From: Cerioporus squamosus
Taxonomy: Eukaryota; Basidiomycota; Agaricomycetes; Polyporales; Polyporaceae
Direction: 5' to 3'
Assembly (NCBI GenBank): GCA_022592435.1
Contig: JABYQS010000347.1
Span: 1-28,218 of the forward strand
DNA length: 28,218 bases
The position numbers were made by a program, and so were the translations under genes. The notes below the pieces were generated by a model. It made no database searches. It saw only the letters and a program-made list of their open reading frames with translations, and was not told the origin of the DNA. Below, one piece after another: positions 18,080-28,218 of the stretch (positions within the stretch are counted from its first letter, which is position 1; each line of letters begins with the position of its first letter).

Positions 18080-19783
18080 CTATACACCTCGCTCCACCAT
18101 ATGTCGCGGTGCCTGCTGCCCCACGATTGCCCTCCAGAGAGTCCGCAAAGCAAGCGAGACCTCCCTCCGGCGCACACCGCTTCTCCGCCACCCAAGCTTG
18201 AATACAGCGAGGAAGCACAGAACAAATGATATATCGAGGAAGAGTCGTCGGATGATCACAAACGTCGGCGACCGGTTCTCGCTGTTCGCCAGGAGCGCCG
18301 TGAGCTGGCGGAAGAGCCGGAAGACGCGTGCGAGAGGCTGCAGAACAAGCGACCACATGCCCATGTCGTCGATGTCCCATCGCACGACGTCTTGGCCGCC
18401 GCCGAATGGGCTGCGCCGCCCGACAGGGGAACGCAGGCCTGAGGCGGTCAGAGACGAGCCCGAGTGATGGAGCAGCCCTTCCAGTGTTTCCAATCTCTCG
18501 GTAACTGCGGCAAGGTGCACCTGCACACTCTCGACTGCACGCTCGAGCATAGGGGTGGACGCTGGGCGTGGTGGTACTCCGGTCCCGCCCGTCTGCAAAG
18601 CGTACTGCCGGTATGGGGTCTGCGTTGTTGGACGGAACCCTGCTCGCGAGGGATAACCGTGCGCAGAAGATGCTGGATCGATCGGCGGAGACCTGGCCAG
18701 CTGTTCTGGATACGATACAGAGGTGGTGGGATATACGGAGGAGGGTATCGAGGTGGCGGACTCCGCGAATGCAGACTGCGTCTGGAATCCAGGGTGAGGT
18801 TGAATGTGAGGGACATTCACAGGTGGGGGAGAGCCAACGAGCAGTGTGCTTGCCATGGGCGTGCGGAATGGACGTGACGACAAGGAGGACTGGGGTCGGT
18901 TTAGTTGGCTCGGGGGGTGCGGCGTCGTCATGGCTGCTGGTACCACGTCCTCCGCTTCGCCCTCTTCATCACTCGTGGTTTCCTCCTCCGTATCCGAAGC
19001 GATAGACTCGTGTTTCATGGTGAGATGGCTTTGAGGATGGACGCCCGGCGGGAGGTGGGACGACGATGGCATGTCGCCGGCCGCTGAAGAGCCGGACGAG
19101 CTTGAGCCTGGGGAATGAGCGGACACGCCTACGACAGAGGGATCAGAATTAAAAGGCATCCCAACATGCATTTGGTACACATACCGCTCATAACGAGATT
19201 GGCGGGATCGCTGGCATACGACTCCAATTCCCGCACTAAGTCCCTCGCCACCGTCTTGTCGGAGTACTTCCTCAACACCTATGGCACCATCAGCATGAGA
19301 CCAATGATAACACTTAACGAGGAATACGTACCTTGAGTAGGGCGTCGACATATAACCATTTGGCTTCGTAAGGGTCAAGGTCTTCGTGCTTCGCCCAAGC
19401 GTCCCTACGACGGGGTACCGTTTGGCATGTGATTATGCGGCGCGAGCGAGAATGGATTGTCCTCACCACTTTGCCCTCCCAAGCATGTCCCAAACATTCG
19501 GACGAGGTCCTTGAACATTGCCGACAGTAGCTAGGTGAATGGGAGGAGGTCGTGAGCGTTGGGCGGTAGGTAGAGTGCCGCACGCGCGCAATCACCTTGC
19601 TTATACAAGCTGCGGGACACATTGAGCGTCGGAGGACCCCGAACCTGCGCTGGAAACTCACCTATACATGTTCAGCTTCTCCTCATATCCCGTCTGGATG
19701 GGACCCGTCTGTGGGAGGCCCTGCACTATCTCCACCGCCCGGTCGAACTGAGCATCAATGAGCTGGCGCGAGTCCAAGTCCAT
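18080..19783 (-). CDS. Acyl-CoA-binding domain protein with C-terminal membrane anchor
   Basis: Six exons: 19783-19662, 19609-19596 (a 14-nt microexon), 19530-19467, 19404-19332, 19278-19185 and 19128-18080; all phases agree, giving 471 residues. Residues 5-95 form an acyl-CoA-binding domain with the ligand residues of the family: Tyr40, Tyr43 and Lys44 in MYSLYKQATVG, Lys66 in AKWDAW and Tyr85. A long Ser/Pro-rich linker with an acidic patch follows, then a predicted coiled coil (about 316-344) and a hydrophobic segment (about 419-436, LDISFVLCFLAVFKLGW) with a flanking Arg cluster. This is the plan of tail-anchored ACBD proteins such as ACBD5 that bind long-chain acyl-CoA at peroxisome or ER membranes. 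The exact membrane is not shown by the sequence. It converges with the 15889 gene across a 178-bp gap. Confidence 0.9.
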
Positions 19784-20225
19784 CTTGCTATAGAACCCAG
19801 AATGACAGATACGGCACGGTCACAGTAAGTCGATACCAGGATACAAGAGTTCGACTAGAAGGCTCTGTACCGCCAGGAAGTCCGGAGAGTGCAGGGGATA
19901 TGACGGACGGGAAGAAAGCCACAACGGCCTGATTTCCGCATTGGGTCGGCATTCTCACGAACCGGCATGCATGCAGGGAAAGCAGGTGCAAAGTGCTCGA
20001 CACCGAGCTACATCGTTTCATCATAGTGGTAGGTCGACACATGCGCACATGGACATGGCGTGCACGAACTACGGACGGAAATTTGCGGGTATGCAAGAGG
20101 AGTGCAGGCAGGATCGCACGTCACAGCGCGCACACGACCCGGACGGTGAGGGGAAGGTATCTCTGAGACATGCAATTATATGAGATATACGTAGCGGATG
20201 GAGGGGTACATTAAAGCGCGAGATG
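19784..20225. other. Intergenic region between the ACBD and mS34 genes
   Basis: 440 bp between two minus-strand genes. It should hold the mS34 3' region and the ACBD promoter. I see no further gene and no clear TATA box. Confidence 0.4.
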
Positions 20226-20654
20226 TCATGAGGGTGGTGATAGAGGGTTGGGAAGAGGCTTAAACCCGGGACCGACACGAGATTCACCGACAGCCCATCT
20301 GTACTTGAGGCCTCCCGGGATCTTCTCGTCCCGTTCGCTGACCCGTTTCCCTGCGTACCTCTGTGTAAGTCATTGGGATACATACGTCTCGACTGCGGTA
20401 GACTCACCTTTCCAGACCAATACACCCCATGCTTTTCCGTGCTTCCCCTCGCATTTTAGCCTTGTACGCGTGATCTCCCAGTAGCTGCCCTCGATGCCCT
20501 TCGCTCCCCATCGTGTCTGATACACTTTCTGACCAACGCCATCTTGAGGGAACCGCGAAAGCACCTCAAAGAGATTGCCCGGGAGAGGGGAGAGGGAAGG
20601 CGGGAGTTGTGACGGGAGCAGCTTGCGGAGTGCAGACTGCACTGCTGAGGCCAT
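20226..20654 (-). CDS. Mitochondrial small ribosomal subunit protein mS34
   Basis: Exon 1 is 20654-20408 and exon 2 is 20350-20226, with a 57-nt intron (GTGAGT/CGCAG), giving 123 residues. The middle matches the MRPS34 family: NLFEVLSRFPQDGVGQKVYQ, then Y-W-E-I-T-R-T-R and HGKAWGVLVWKG. The product is a structural protein of the mitochondrial small ribosomal subunit. The N-terminus (ASAVQSALRKLLPSQ) is basic and could be a mitochondrial targeting helix. It is head-to-head with the GatC gene. Confidence 0.8.
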
Positions 20655-20851
20655 GGTGTGTATGAGTAGGGTGTACCCTGAATGGTCAGGCCTTGACGAT
20701 GTGTTGAAGAGGGAAGACGCGGCTACTGGGCAGGCTTTTGGCGGAGGTGAAGTGGCGGTGGTGGAGGGCCGGAGGCAAGGCTGCGACAGTGCGTTCTCGT
20801 TTTGGGAAGTTTGATTCGGCTGTCGCGTCTCTCGACTCTTGCCGAACTCTC
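20655..20851. promoter_or_regulatory. Shared promoter region of mS34 and GatC
   Basis: 197 bp separate the two divergent start codons, so both promoters and 5' untranslated regions must fit here. I see no TATA box, consistent with a housekeeping bidirectional promoter. Confidence 0.55.
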
Positions 20852-21346
20852 ATGTACAGGCTTCCCCGACGTCCGTTGTTCGAGCTCAGCACGCTATCAA
20901 GGACGTCTAGGTCAACATGGCTTCGGTACAAGACCAACTTGGCCGAGGTTGACTTCACTGGGATCCCCCTCAAGCCGACATGGTCCGTGCATGAGCTGCT
21001 GTCTTCGTACCCACGTCCGACAGTACCTGCGGCGACGCTCAAACGGCTCCATGAGCTATCGGCCCTCATCCCACCTTTGGAGGGCACACCCGAGCATGTC
21101 AAGCTAACTCAGGAGATGGAGGAGCTTATCAGGCTGGTCGAAGCAGTCAAGCTCGTCGACGTCAGTGAAGTTGCGGAGGACGGTCCTGTACCTGATGGCA
21201 GGACATGGGCTTCTGGCGAAGGTGTTAGGCTGGATGCGGAGGTGCTGCCAGAGACGGAAGCCGTCAGCGGACGCTCTTTGCTTCACCATGCATCGCGGAC
21301 CATAGATGATCTGTACGTCGTCGAGGCGGACAAGCCTCGGAGTTGA
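20852..21346 (+). CDS. Mitochondrial glutamyl-tRNA(Gln) amidotransferase subunit C
   Basis: 164 residues from ATG 20852; the frame is open further upstream but without an ATG. GatC helps hold the GatCAB complex, which converts misacylated Glu-tRNA(Gln) to Gln-tRNA(Gln) in mitochondria. The N-terminus (MYRLPRRPLFELSTLSRTSR) is rich in Arg and Ser and lacks acidic residues except one, as in targeting peptides. The segment TLKRLHELSALIPPLEGTPE followed by EEMEELIRLVEAVK-like sequence fits the GatC helical signature, including the L-x-x-L-S-A/L core. The tail is acidic and poorly conserved in type. Single exon. Its divergent partner mS34 also acts in mitochondrial translation. Confidence 0.75.
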   Translation: MYRLPRRPLFELSTLSRTSRSTWLRYKTNLAEVDFTGIPLKPTWSVHELLSSYPRPTVPAATLKRLHELSALIPPLEGTPEHVKLTQEMEELIRLVEAVKLVDVSEVAEDGPVPDGRTWASGEGVRLDAEVLPETEAVSGRSLLHHASRTIDDLYVVEADKPRS

Positions 21347-21966
21347 CAGCACATACGCCGGTGAGCAACAAGCAAACTGTCCTTCTCTGGTCGGCTGACA
21401 GTGCCATAGGATGCACACCGTTGGGAAGTTAAGGCTTCAACAGGCATGCTCGGCGGTTCCGTCCTATCTCCCAGGTACTGAACCAGCATGCCTTGGTCGA
21501 CGGAGATAGGTTCTAGGTGAGCTATATATACTGCCTTGTTACTGAGTCCAATAATCTCAAAGTTTGGATTGTGGAAGGTGTTACTCGCGTATGTAAACGG
21601 AAATCCTAGATCCTATCCATTCTCCTCCCTTATCCTACGTCCTCTCCGACACTGTCAAGGCCTATTGCACCTGGTGTGCGGATCCGGCTTTCCGTGTCAT
21701 AGTCGGTCTTAGTGCAGGCCTGCAGGTGCGCCCATAGTGCGCTATCTCTGACGTACCTGCTAGCGCTGCAGCATCCCATGTGCCCGGGGTCGGTACTAAT
21801 AACCACCAGAACCTCGTCAGGTGGACAACCATCCGTCGGCGATATTTTGGTCTACACTCTTCTTTGCAGGCCTCCGCTGTGTCATGACGCGTGGACAGTA
21901 TGGACATCAATGCTTCCGTTGCTTGTGTCGACAGGCCGTGCAGAGCGTCCTTGCCTGGAGGTCGAC
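21347..21966. other. Intergenic region between GatC and the first M43 gene
   Basis: About 620 bp with no protein-like frame that I can support. It contains the 3' region of the GatC gene and the upstream region of the metalloprotease gene. Confidence 0.4.
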
Positions 21967-21973
21967 TATAAAA
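21967..21973 (+). promoter_or_regulatory. TATA box of the first M43 gene
   Basis: TATAAAA 83 bp before the ATG at 22050, a normal distance for a fungal TATA promoter and short leader. Confidence 0.6.
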
Positions 21974-22049
21974 CGACGCTGGAGATGACCTTCAGAGCGC
22001 CATAGCAGTCCGGCATCCTCGTACCCTGCAGCCCCAGTCGAGCAGCATC

Positions 22050-23300
22050 ATGTTGGTAACCGCCGTTGTGGCAGTCTTGTTGGCAGTTTCTGGTGCCCTT
22101 GCTGGACCTGCTATCTCTACAAGGTGCATTGGACCTCTCTCTCTTTATCGGCCATCTCGTTCTTGTACTCATGCACGGCGACAGGACATGTGGAACCACC
22201 ATTTCCCCTGAGAAGCTGCTGGCACATGAGGCGCACTTCCAGGCCAACAAGGTCGCCAAGACTGAAGCAGCAGCCGCGACCGCCACCGTGAACGTATTCT
22301 GGCACGTCATCAGCCAGGTATGCTCATACGCTCCTCAGTGCGAATGTTATCGCTCACCCAGCTGTATCGCACAGGACTCCACCCTTGCTGGTGGTAACAT
22401 CCCGTATGTGTCTTTCTTCCGTGCTGTATGCGACGCCATAAGTAATTGCGTTATCAGAGACTCCATGATTGCGGACCAAATAACCGTTCTGAACGAAGGC
22501 TATGCGCCATCTGGCCTGCAGTTTGTTCTCAAAAACACCACTCGCACCGTCAACTGGAACTATTTCAACCAGGCTGGTCCGGGGACCTCTGTTCAGACCC
22601 AGATGAAGCAAGAGGTCTGTACTCTACAGTGTGGGCATGGTCAACTTCAGCGACTGATAACATTGGTCTAGCTCCGGCAAGGGGGCGTTGCTGACTTCAA
22701 CGTTTACACTGTCGGGTGAGTCGCGGTACCGTATGTAGTGCACCGTCATTAAAACCCGCGTTTGTGACATAGGTTCACAGCGCCTGCGGACGTTGGGCTG
22801 TTGGGCTATTCCACGTTCCCGGCTGACTATGCGGGTAACTCGAAAGATGATGGATCCGTCATCCTGTTCTCGTCACTTCCCGGCGGGTCTACCGACCGTT
22901 TCAACGAGGGCAAGGTATGTGACCGTCAAGGCAGCATCCCGAAGATTGCTCACGAGGACCGTTCGATAGACGTTGACGCATGAAGCCGGCCACTGGGTGG
23001 GCCTCTACCATACCTTCATGGGTGGCTGCAGTGGTGTGGGAGACATGGTAGATGACACGCCTCCCGAGGCGACGCCTGCTAGCGGATGCCCGACCGGTCG
23101 CGACACATGTACAAGTGCCGGACTCGACCCCATCAACAACTTCATGGACTACTCCGACGACAGGTGGGTTAATCCGTTATCGCGTGCCCAGTCGGGAGCT
23201 GATACTGTATGCACACCTTAGCTGCATGACCCAGTTCACGCCTGGTCAAAGCACCCGCATGGCGGACCAGTTGCGTACTTACCGGGGCATCAACATATGA
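22050..23300 (+). CDS. Secreted M43 (MEP1/pappalysin-type) metalloprotease, copy 1
   Basis: Eight exons: 22050-22123, 22185-22317, 22375-22403, 22458-22614, 22672-22715, 22773-22914, 22970-23163, 23222-23300; phases agree, 283 residues. It is a zinc endopeptidase. The N-terminus [19 protein letters not shown] is a signal peptide, so the enzyme is secreted. The zinc site is [11 protein letters not shown] at 197-207 (His197, Glu198, His201, His207). The Met-turn Met252 is in [11 protein letters not shown]. Cys213, 233, 240 and 259 likely form disulfides. Length and motif order fit fungal extracellular M43 proteases, which digest environmental or host protein. The downstream copy at 24079-25199 is clearly paralogous but lacks three of these seven introns. 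Confidence 0.93.
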
Positions 23301-23960
23301 GGACACGCTGCTAAGAGCATGACACACGGATTTTCATTGCAACGTGTCGAGATGTGTAGATCGTCGTTTGTATTGACGCATCGAGCCGCGATAAGGCTGG
23401 TAGGATTGTGCAAACATCACCGTTGCTCGCCGTACGCGTGTCGACCAAAGATGGTAGGGTTGTTGTGGCATGATGCTGTTGAGTACGGCTCGGAGGCGTT
23501 TTCCCTCATTCAATGCTGACTAGTCTGATAGAGCGTGGTTGATCTCTATGCGGCTCTACCAAAATACCGAACGAGATGACATGGGCATACGGGACGATGT
23601 CTTGGCACTTCTTCCATACGTGCTCCGTTGCGCCCAGAACAAGATAACCAACGCTGTCGGTGATGAAGAAGCTCAATCCGGCGATCTCGACAGCGTCTAC
23701 GCCCTGGCACATGGTGGGCGCACTTCGACCGCGCAATCCGCGTCCGAGTCGTTGTCAGGTGCTTGGCCTTGTGCGGACATACGTTGGAGCATCGCCTTCT
23801 TTCTCGCTTTCGACAGTCGTTGAGACCATCTGCTCCGGGTGGCCCGTTGCATGTGGGGCATATCGGAGCATACCGTGGTGCCGTGATAGTCTGCCAACGC
23901 AGCTTCGAATGCAGTGCGTTGCGGGGGACAGCGCCGGCAGGCATACCTGCCGCGAAGAGG
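23301..23960. other. Spacer between the two M43 genes, with a possible minus-strand exon
   Basis: 660 bp. On the minus strand 23696-23506 reads as a protein-like terminal exon (EIAGLSFFITDSVGYLV and VWKKCQDIVPYAHVISFG) after an AG acceptor and ends with TGA. I could not join it to an upstream exon with matching phase. It may be a gene remnant or a chance frame. Confidence 0.25.
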
Positions 23961-23967
23961 TATAAAA
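23961..23967 (+). promoter_or_regulatory. TATA box of the second M43 gene
   Basis: TATAAAA 118 bp before the ATG at 24079. Each M43 copy thus has its own promoter. Confidence 0.6.
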
Positions 23968-24078
23968 GATGAGCGGGTTGAGCTGGGGGTCTCTAACGAC
24001 ACCGTCCACACTCGGTTCGTCAACGTCAGAGACAGCGTCAGCTTCAGCCTCCAGAGCCTCGCATTCGTCTTCGTCGAC

Positions 24079-25199
24079 ATGTTCAGGTCTGCTGCTCTCG
24101 CTCTCCTCCTTTCCGCGTCCGCCGTTCTCGGCACGCCTGCGTTCACCAACCAGACGGCCAAGTACACCACAAGGTGAGCCCTTCCATCGTACAGGGGCTG
24201 CGGTGCATCGTTACTGATTATCCGGGTCGAACTCGACAGGTCGTGCGGTACCACCATCTCTGACGAAAAGCTCGCAACCAATGAGGCTCACTTCCTCGCG
24301 AACTACGTCCCGAGGCCCGCGTCGCTGACCAACGCGGCGGCTGCGGCGACGGTGTCCGTCTACTTCCACGTCATTAGCAAGGACTCCACTACTGCTGGCG
24401 GGAACATCCCGTGAGTGACTGACGTGCATCATGTAGCAAGACAGAAACTGTTATATCTGGCTTTAGTGACTCTCAGATCGCGGACCAGATCGACGTCCTC
24501 AACGAGGACTACGCGTCCGCGGGTCTATCGTTCGTCCTCGCGGGGACGGACCGCACTGTCAACTCGCAGTGGTTCAACCAGGTCGGCCCCGATTCTTCCC
24601 TCCAGACCACTATGAAGCGCCAGCTCCGCAAGGGTGGCAAGGCCGACCTCAACGTCTACACTGTGGGCTTCACCAGCGGCTCTGGCGAGGGTCTCCTCGG
24701 TTACTCTACCTTCCCTTCGGACTACAGCAGCAATCCGACTGATGATGGCTGCGTCATCCTCTTCTCTTCCCTCCCCGGTGGCAGCACTGCGCGCTTTAAC
24801 GAGGGCAAGGTACATTTTTCGTCCTCACCATGCCCCTACGGTTTGCTGACTGCTTCCCGGTAGACTCTGACCCACGAGGCCGGACACTGGGTCGGTCTGT
24901 ACCACACCTTCCAGGGTGGCTGCAGCGGCTCCGGCGACAGTGTCTCTGACACGCCCGCTGAATCCTCCCCTGCCAGCGGCTGCCCGACGGGTCGTGACAC
25001 CTGCTCCAGCTCGGGTGTCGACCCCATCCACAACTACATGGACTACTCCGACGACAGGTTTGTGCCATTATGACATTGACATGATGGTTTTGCGTGGCAA
25101 ACTGACTGACCTACGAACAGCTGCATGACCGAGTTCACTCCCGGTCAGGCTACTCGCTTGGCGGGCCAGCTCCGCACGTACCGCGGCATATCCATCTAG
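24079..25199 (+). CDS. Secreted M43 (MEP1/pappalysin-type) metalloprotease, copy 2
   Basis: Five exons: 24079-24173, 24240-24410, 24467-24809, 24864-25057, 25121-25199; phases agree, 293 residues. Same family and reaction as copy 1. The signal peptide is [18 protein letters not shown]. The zinc site [11 protein letters not shown] is at 207-217 and the Met-turn Met262 is in [10 protein letters not shown]. Its introns match copy 1 introns 1, 3, 6 and 7 in position and phase; introns 2, 4 and 5 of copy 1 are absent. GC-rich third codon positions are stronger than in copy 1, which may mean higher expression. It has an extra Cys in DDGCVILF where copy 1 has Ser. Confidence 0.94.
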
Positions 25200-25578
25200 A
25201 CACCAACGGAGTTCGGGGAAAACATGCGGATATATATGCTGCCTGAGGACCTGCACGGTCTTACGAGCACATGTAGTAGTAGTCGCAGACAATCACCGTT
25301 GACCACTAGTGGTTTGAACTCCTACGTGAGCATCGCACGCAGAAGTGGGGTGAGGGTCGCTTGAAGCCGCTGCGATTCAACACGACGGTAAGTTGTAAAG
25401 CTCGGCCCCGTTACTGTGACTGGTTCATATCAGTACTCGAGTTCTCAGTTGCATACGATGCATGTTGTGTTCACGCTAGCGCCGAGCATGGACCGCGTCA
25501 TCAGGCAGACGGGTCGGAACCGCGCGCCTGTGTCTTGCTTCTTATCTGCCTCCTCAACGTCCTTGAGCCACCCTCGCC
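25200..25578. other. Intergenic region before the MYND gene
   Basis: 380 bp without a supported gene. A donor-like GTAAGT at 25387 could mark a 5' untranslated intron of the MYND gene, but this is weak. Confidence 0.35.
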
Positions 25579-26876
25579 ATGCCCATCATTCACGATATAC
25601 CCATCGACCGTCCGCGTGAACACGCCTACTCTCACGATCAGTACAGCTGGGAGCTGTACATCATCCTAAAACAAGAGCTCTTTTATGACTATCGACAGCA
25701 ACCGCCTTACCGAAAGCTATTCTCTGACGCTTTACGAGAATGGGCCGAGTGCCCTCGGGAGCGGTTGGAGAGAGGTGCACTCCTGATGGACGGTCCGTCT
25801 ATGCTCGAGCTGTCCTTGAGGTAGATCGGTGTTCCCATCCTTCGAAAATCAGTACTAATTCGAAGTGTAGGCACCTCTCGCAGGTGGATCTCAGGGTCTC
25901 CCCGGAGAAAACGCTGGGCATGATGAAGGACCTGACCGGTATCATCAATAGAGACGACGGCACGATTCCGCACGTCTTCGGGAGTACAAGACTCATCCAG
26001 CTCCGCGCAATGGCTGCCATCGTATACACGAAGTTCCGCTCGCTCAACTGGTCGCAGCAAACGGAGTCGCTCAGCTCCCTTCAGGACGGCTTCATGTTCA
26101 GCCAGATCGCCGACTTCGCCGACTTGTGCGCCATGGCCGACTTTCTCCCGCCGATTGTCATCCGCGTCATGAGCTGGTTCGCCATGCTCAACGTGCGGTT
26201 CGGGGTCGACTTGCGCAACAAAGTCCCGAGCATGAGAAAGAACAAGGACCTATGGAAGGCTTGGGACGGCTACGTGCTCGATATGGCCTCCCGGGAGCGC
26301 GTTCGATTGACCAAGGTCGCTAAAGAACCCAACGTGTATCGCTGCGCAGCGGACGGCTGTGACGTACAAGCAGTCCACAAAAGCGCATTCAAGAAGTGCC
26401 CCGGAAGTTGTTCCGGTCGCAACGAAGCGCACTACTGCAGCAAAGATTGCCAGCGGAAGGTCTGTGCTAATATGTCCTTGACGGTCCTTTGCGATCTGAT
26501 GATGATCATGACGCAGCACTGGATGGTTCACCGTTATCTGTGCACCAGAGATTCGCCCACAACCATTATAGACGACGACGACGACGATCCCGAATGGATG
26601 GATATCGAGATTTACGACCCGACGTATGACGACGACGACAACCTGGAGGACGACGCAGTCTGGGCAACAACGGAAGGCTCCGAGATATTTATCGACATTC
26701 CTCTGTCGAGCGTCAGCTGGTATCGGAAAGACGAGGTTCTCCGGATACGCACCAAGACATTCAGTCCCGCGTTCTTACGATCATATAAGCGGCTCTGGCA
26801 GCTATCACGAGCCGATCGCAGGTTTAGGCAAGAGGGTCAGTACCCCTCTATTTTCCAGAAAATGCCAGCATACTGA
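25579..26876 (+). CDS. MYND-type zinc-finger protein
   Basis: Three exons: 25579-25820, 25871-26459, 26517-26876, with 50- and 57-nt introns, giving 396 residues. The second intron can be read through in frame but its removal completes the finger. The MYND finger spans 239-286: C239, C244, C257, C261, C270, C274, H282 and C286, with the family's YCSKDCQRKHW core. MYND fingers bind short proline-containing peptides, usually within transcription or signalling complexes. The first 230 residues are helical-looking without a recognised domain. After the finger come Asp-rich stretches (DDDDDDPEW and YDDDDNLEDD). Agaricomycetes carry large families of such MYND-only proteins of mostly unknown role. 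No catalytic domain is seen. Confidence 0.9.
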
Positions 26877-27124
26877 TAGGGATGTCAGAACTTCTACCGT
26901 GGCCAGATCGTATAGGCGGAGGCCTTGGTATATAGTTTATATGAAGCGTAGAGTATGAGACATCTATGATGATAACTCGATGTGCCGTAACCTGATTATA
27001 AAGAGCCCCATACCATGGCTACAAGCCGTGAACGTTAGCAGGTATACGGTATTAGGTGCGACGAAGCGAGGCGGGGAACTGAGACAACAATGAGCGCAGC
27101 TTCAGCAAGTACTGGGAATACAAT

Positions 27125-28218
27125 CTACGTTGGTTCCAGCGCTGATTCGTCGCAAATACGGCTCCCATCCCAGTACACATTGGGCACGACCTCCACCAAA
27201 GGCGCAAGCTGAGCCATGTTCGCACAGCAGCATCCTTGGAACCGCACAGAGGTGATGTCGGCGGCTCCCAGTGCGCGCCGCATGAGGAGACACTTGAGAA
27301 TGGCCTCAACACTGAGGCCATACTTCACCTTCTTTGCTTGGAAGCGCATGATGGTAACCATGTCCGCATGGAATCCGAGGGGAGGGTGAGTTCCTGCCGG
27401 GACTTCGAGGTCGACATCGACGAAGTCGAGAACGATGAGATTCGGGAAGAGGAGCGCAGCCTGTTTGTCGTTCGTGCTCACGTCGGCTTGGGATACAGCA
27501 GCCTCGGTCTCGGGCTCCGCCATGTCCGTGTCCTCGTCTGTCCGACCACCATGCTTCTCCCTTCCCGTCACATCGTCCGCCACGAAGCCCGCCCAGTGGA
27601 ATTCATCCGTAGAATCGGCCTGCATGTCACCCGGAAGGGCTCTTGCAAGGATCGCAGGAACGCCAAACGCGGTGATGCCATGTGCGCGTAGTACCTGGAC
27701 GTTGCGCGCACCTTGCATCGTCTGCGCCCACCGGGCTCCCATCGAGCAATCCGATGTCCACCGTATGCACTGAGGACAGGTCAAGAGCCGCCAGAGTTGA
27801 GGTCGCAAGCGCGTCTGTCGCGGGCCTGGAAACGCATCCGACGACGAATCGGGGATGTCCCTGGGGAATGACAAGGGAATTTGTGACAGCTGTCCCGATG
27901 GCAGGTTGTACACCTTGCTGCGACGCCGGGATGGTCCAGATCTGGAATGACACGAAGTCTTCCTCAAGGGGCTCCCGATCCCGATACGCGATGCGTACTA
28001 TGGATAGGTCCTTGAAGAGCGTAGTGATTGCGGTACGAAGCTGGACTAGGGACAGTCTGATGGAAGTGCGAATGGGAAGGAGTTGTAGTGGTGGTGTATG
28101 GCGGTGGAAGGAGGAAGTTTGAGATGCTTGACGTGACACACGAAGCGTCGACACTCGCCGTATGCGCAGTTGTTCTTTCAGCATGGGGAGCGACACGGTC
28201 TCGTAAGCTTCCCCGTCG
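27125..28218 (-). pseudogene. F-box-type protein gene, 3' half, frameshifted; runs off the window
   Basis: From the right edge down to about 27740 one frame is open (TAITTLFKDLSIVRIAYRDR ... LAALDLSSVHTVDIGLLDG). Then the protein continues in the next frame (RWAQTMQGARNVQVLRAHG ... LLFPNLIVLDFVDVDLEV ... LVEVVPNVYWDGSRIC) to the TAG at 27125-27127. The switch lies in the GGGAGCCCGGTGGGC run near 27728-27742 and fits one extra base. A 49-nt GT/AG segment could also bridge the frames, but it would remove VHTVDI, which aligns with VRAIKI in the left-edge gene, so a frameshift is more likely. The C-terminal LVEVVP-x-x-x-W/Y-D-G motif is shared with the 375-2479 gene. The F-box itself would lie beyond the window. 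Confidence 0.6.

Noticed and set aside
23697..24281. 194-codon minus-strand ORF over the second M43 promoter and first exons
   Set aside because: It overlaps exons 1-2 of a well-supported gene and its TATA box, and its composition follows the opposite strand.
25740..25870. In-frame extension of the MYND exon 2 frame upstream to a GTG-like start
   Set aside because: The 50-nt intron 25821-25870 has good ends and joins exon 1 in phase to an ATG at 25579.

Overview
The window looks like a gene-dense nuclear contig of a filamentous basidiomycete, most likely an Agaricomycete (mushroom or polypore type). The signs are short introns (about 47-113 nt) with GTRNGT donors and CTRAC branch points, small intergenic gaps, F-box and MYND paralogs typical of these genomes, and a fungal LINE. 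There is no bacterial or organellar signature.

Layout. At the left edge (375-2479, +) is an F-box/leucine-rich-type gene with one frameshift. On the minus strand (2536-3700) follows an uncharacterised multi-exon gene whose 3' part carries a 16-bp minisatellite. From about 4524 to 15621, all on the minus strand, lies an 11.1-kb non-LTR retrotransposon. Both ends are defined by the sequence: an A-tail (T16 on the plus strand, 4521-4536) at the 3' side and an identical 18-base target-site duplication at 4506-4523 and 15622-15639. It encodes an endonuclease/reverse transcriptase/RNase H polyprotein (ORF2), a CCHC Gag-like ORF1 interrupted by an in-frame TGA, and an extra 5' ORF of unknown function (here called ORF0).

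Right of the element the genes are ordinary. There is an uncharacterised nine-exon nuclear-looking protein (15889-17901, +) and an acyl-CoA-binding-domain protein with a C-terminal membrane anchor (18080-19783, -). Next is a head-to-head pair of mitochondrial translation genes, mS34 (20226-20654, -) and GatC (20852-21346, +). They are followed by a tandem pair of secreted M43 metalloproteases (22050-23300 and 24079-25199, +) that differ by three introns, and a MYND zinc-finger protein (25579-26876, +). At the right edge is the 3' half of a second F-box-type gene (27125-28218, -), also frameshifted.

How they relate. The mS34/GatC pair shares a 197-bp promoter region and both products act in mitochondrial protein synthesis. 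The M43 pair is a local duplication with separate TATA boxes. The retrotransposon landed between the minus gene ending its 5' side near 3700 and the plus gene starting at 15889; removing it restores a divergent intergenic region of roughly 1 kb. The element is the most unusual object here, because of its length, its third long sense ORF and its interrupted ORF1. All splice models and domain names come from reading the sequence; no alignment or database search was run.
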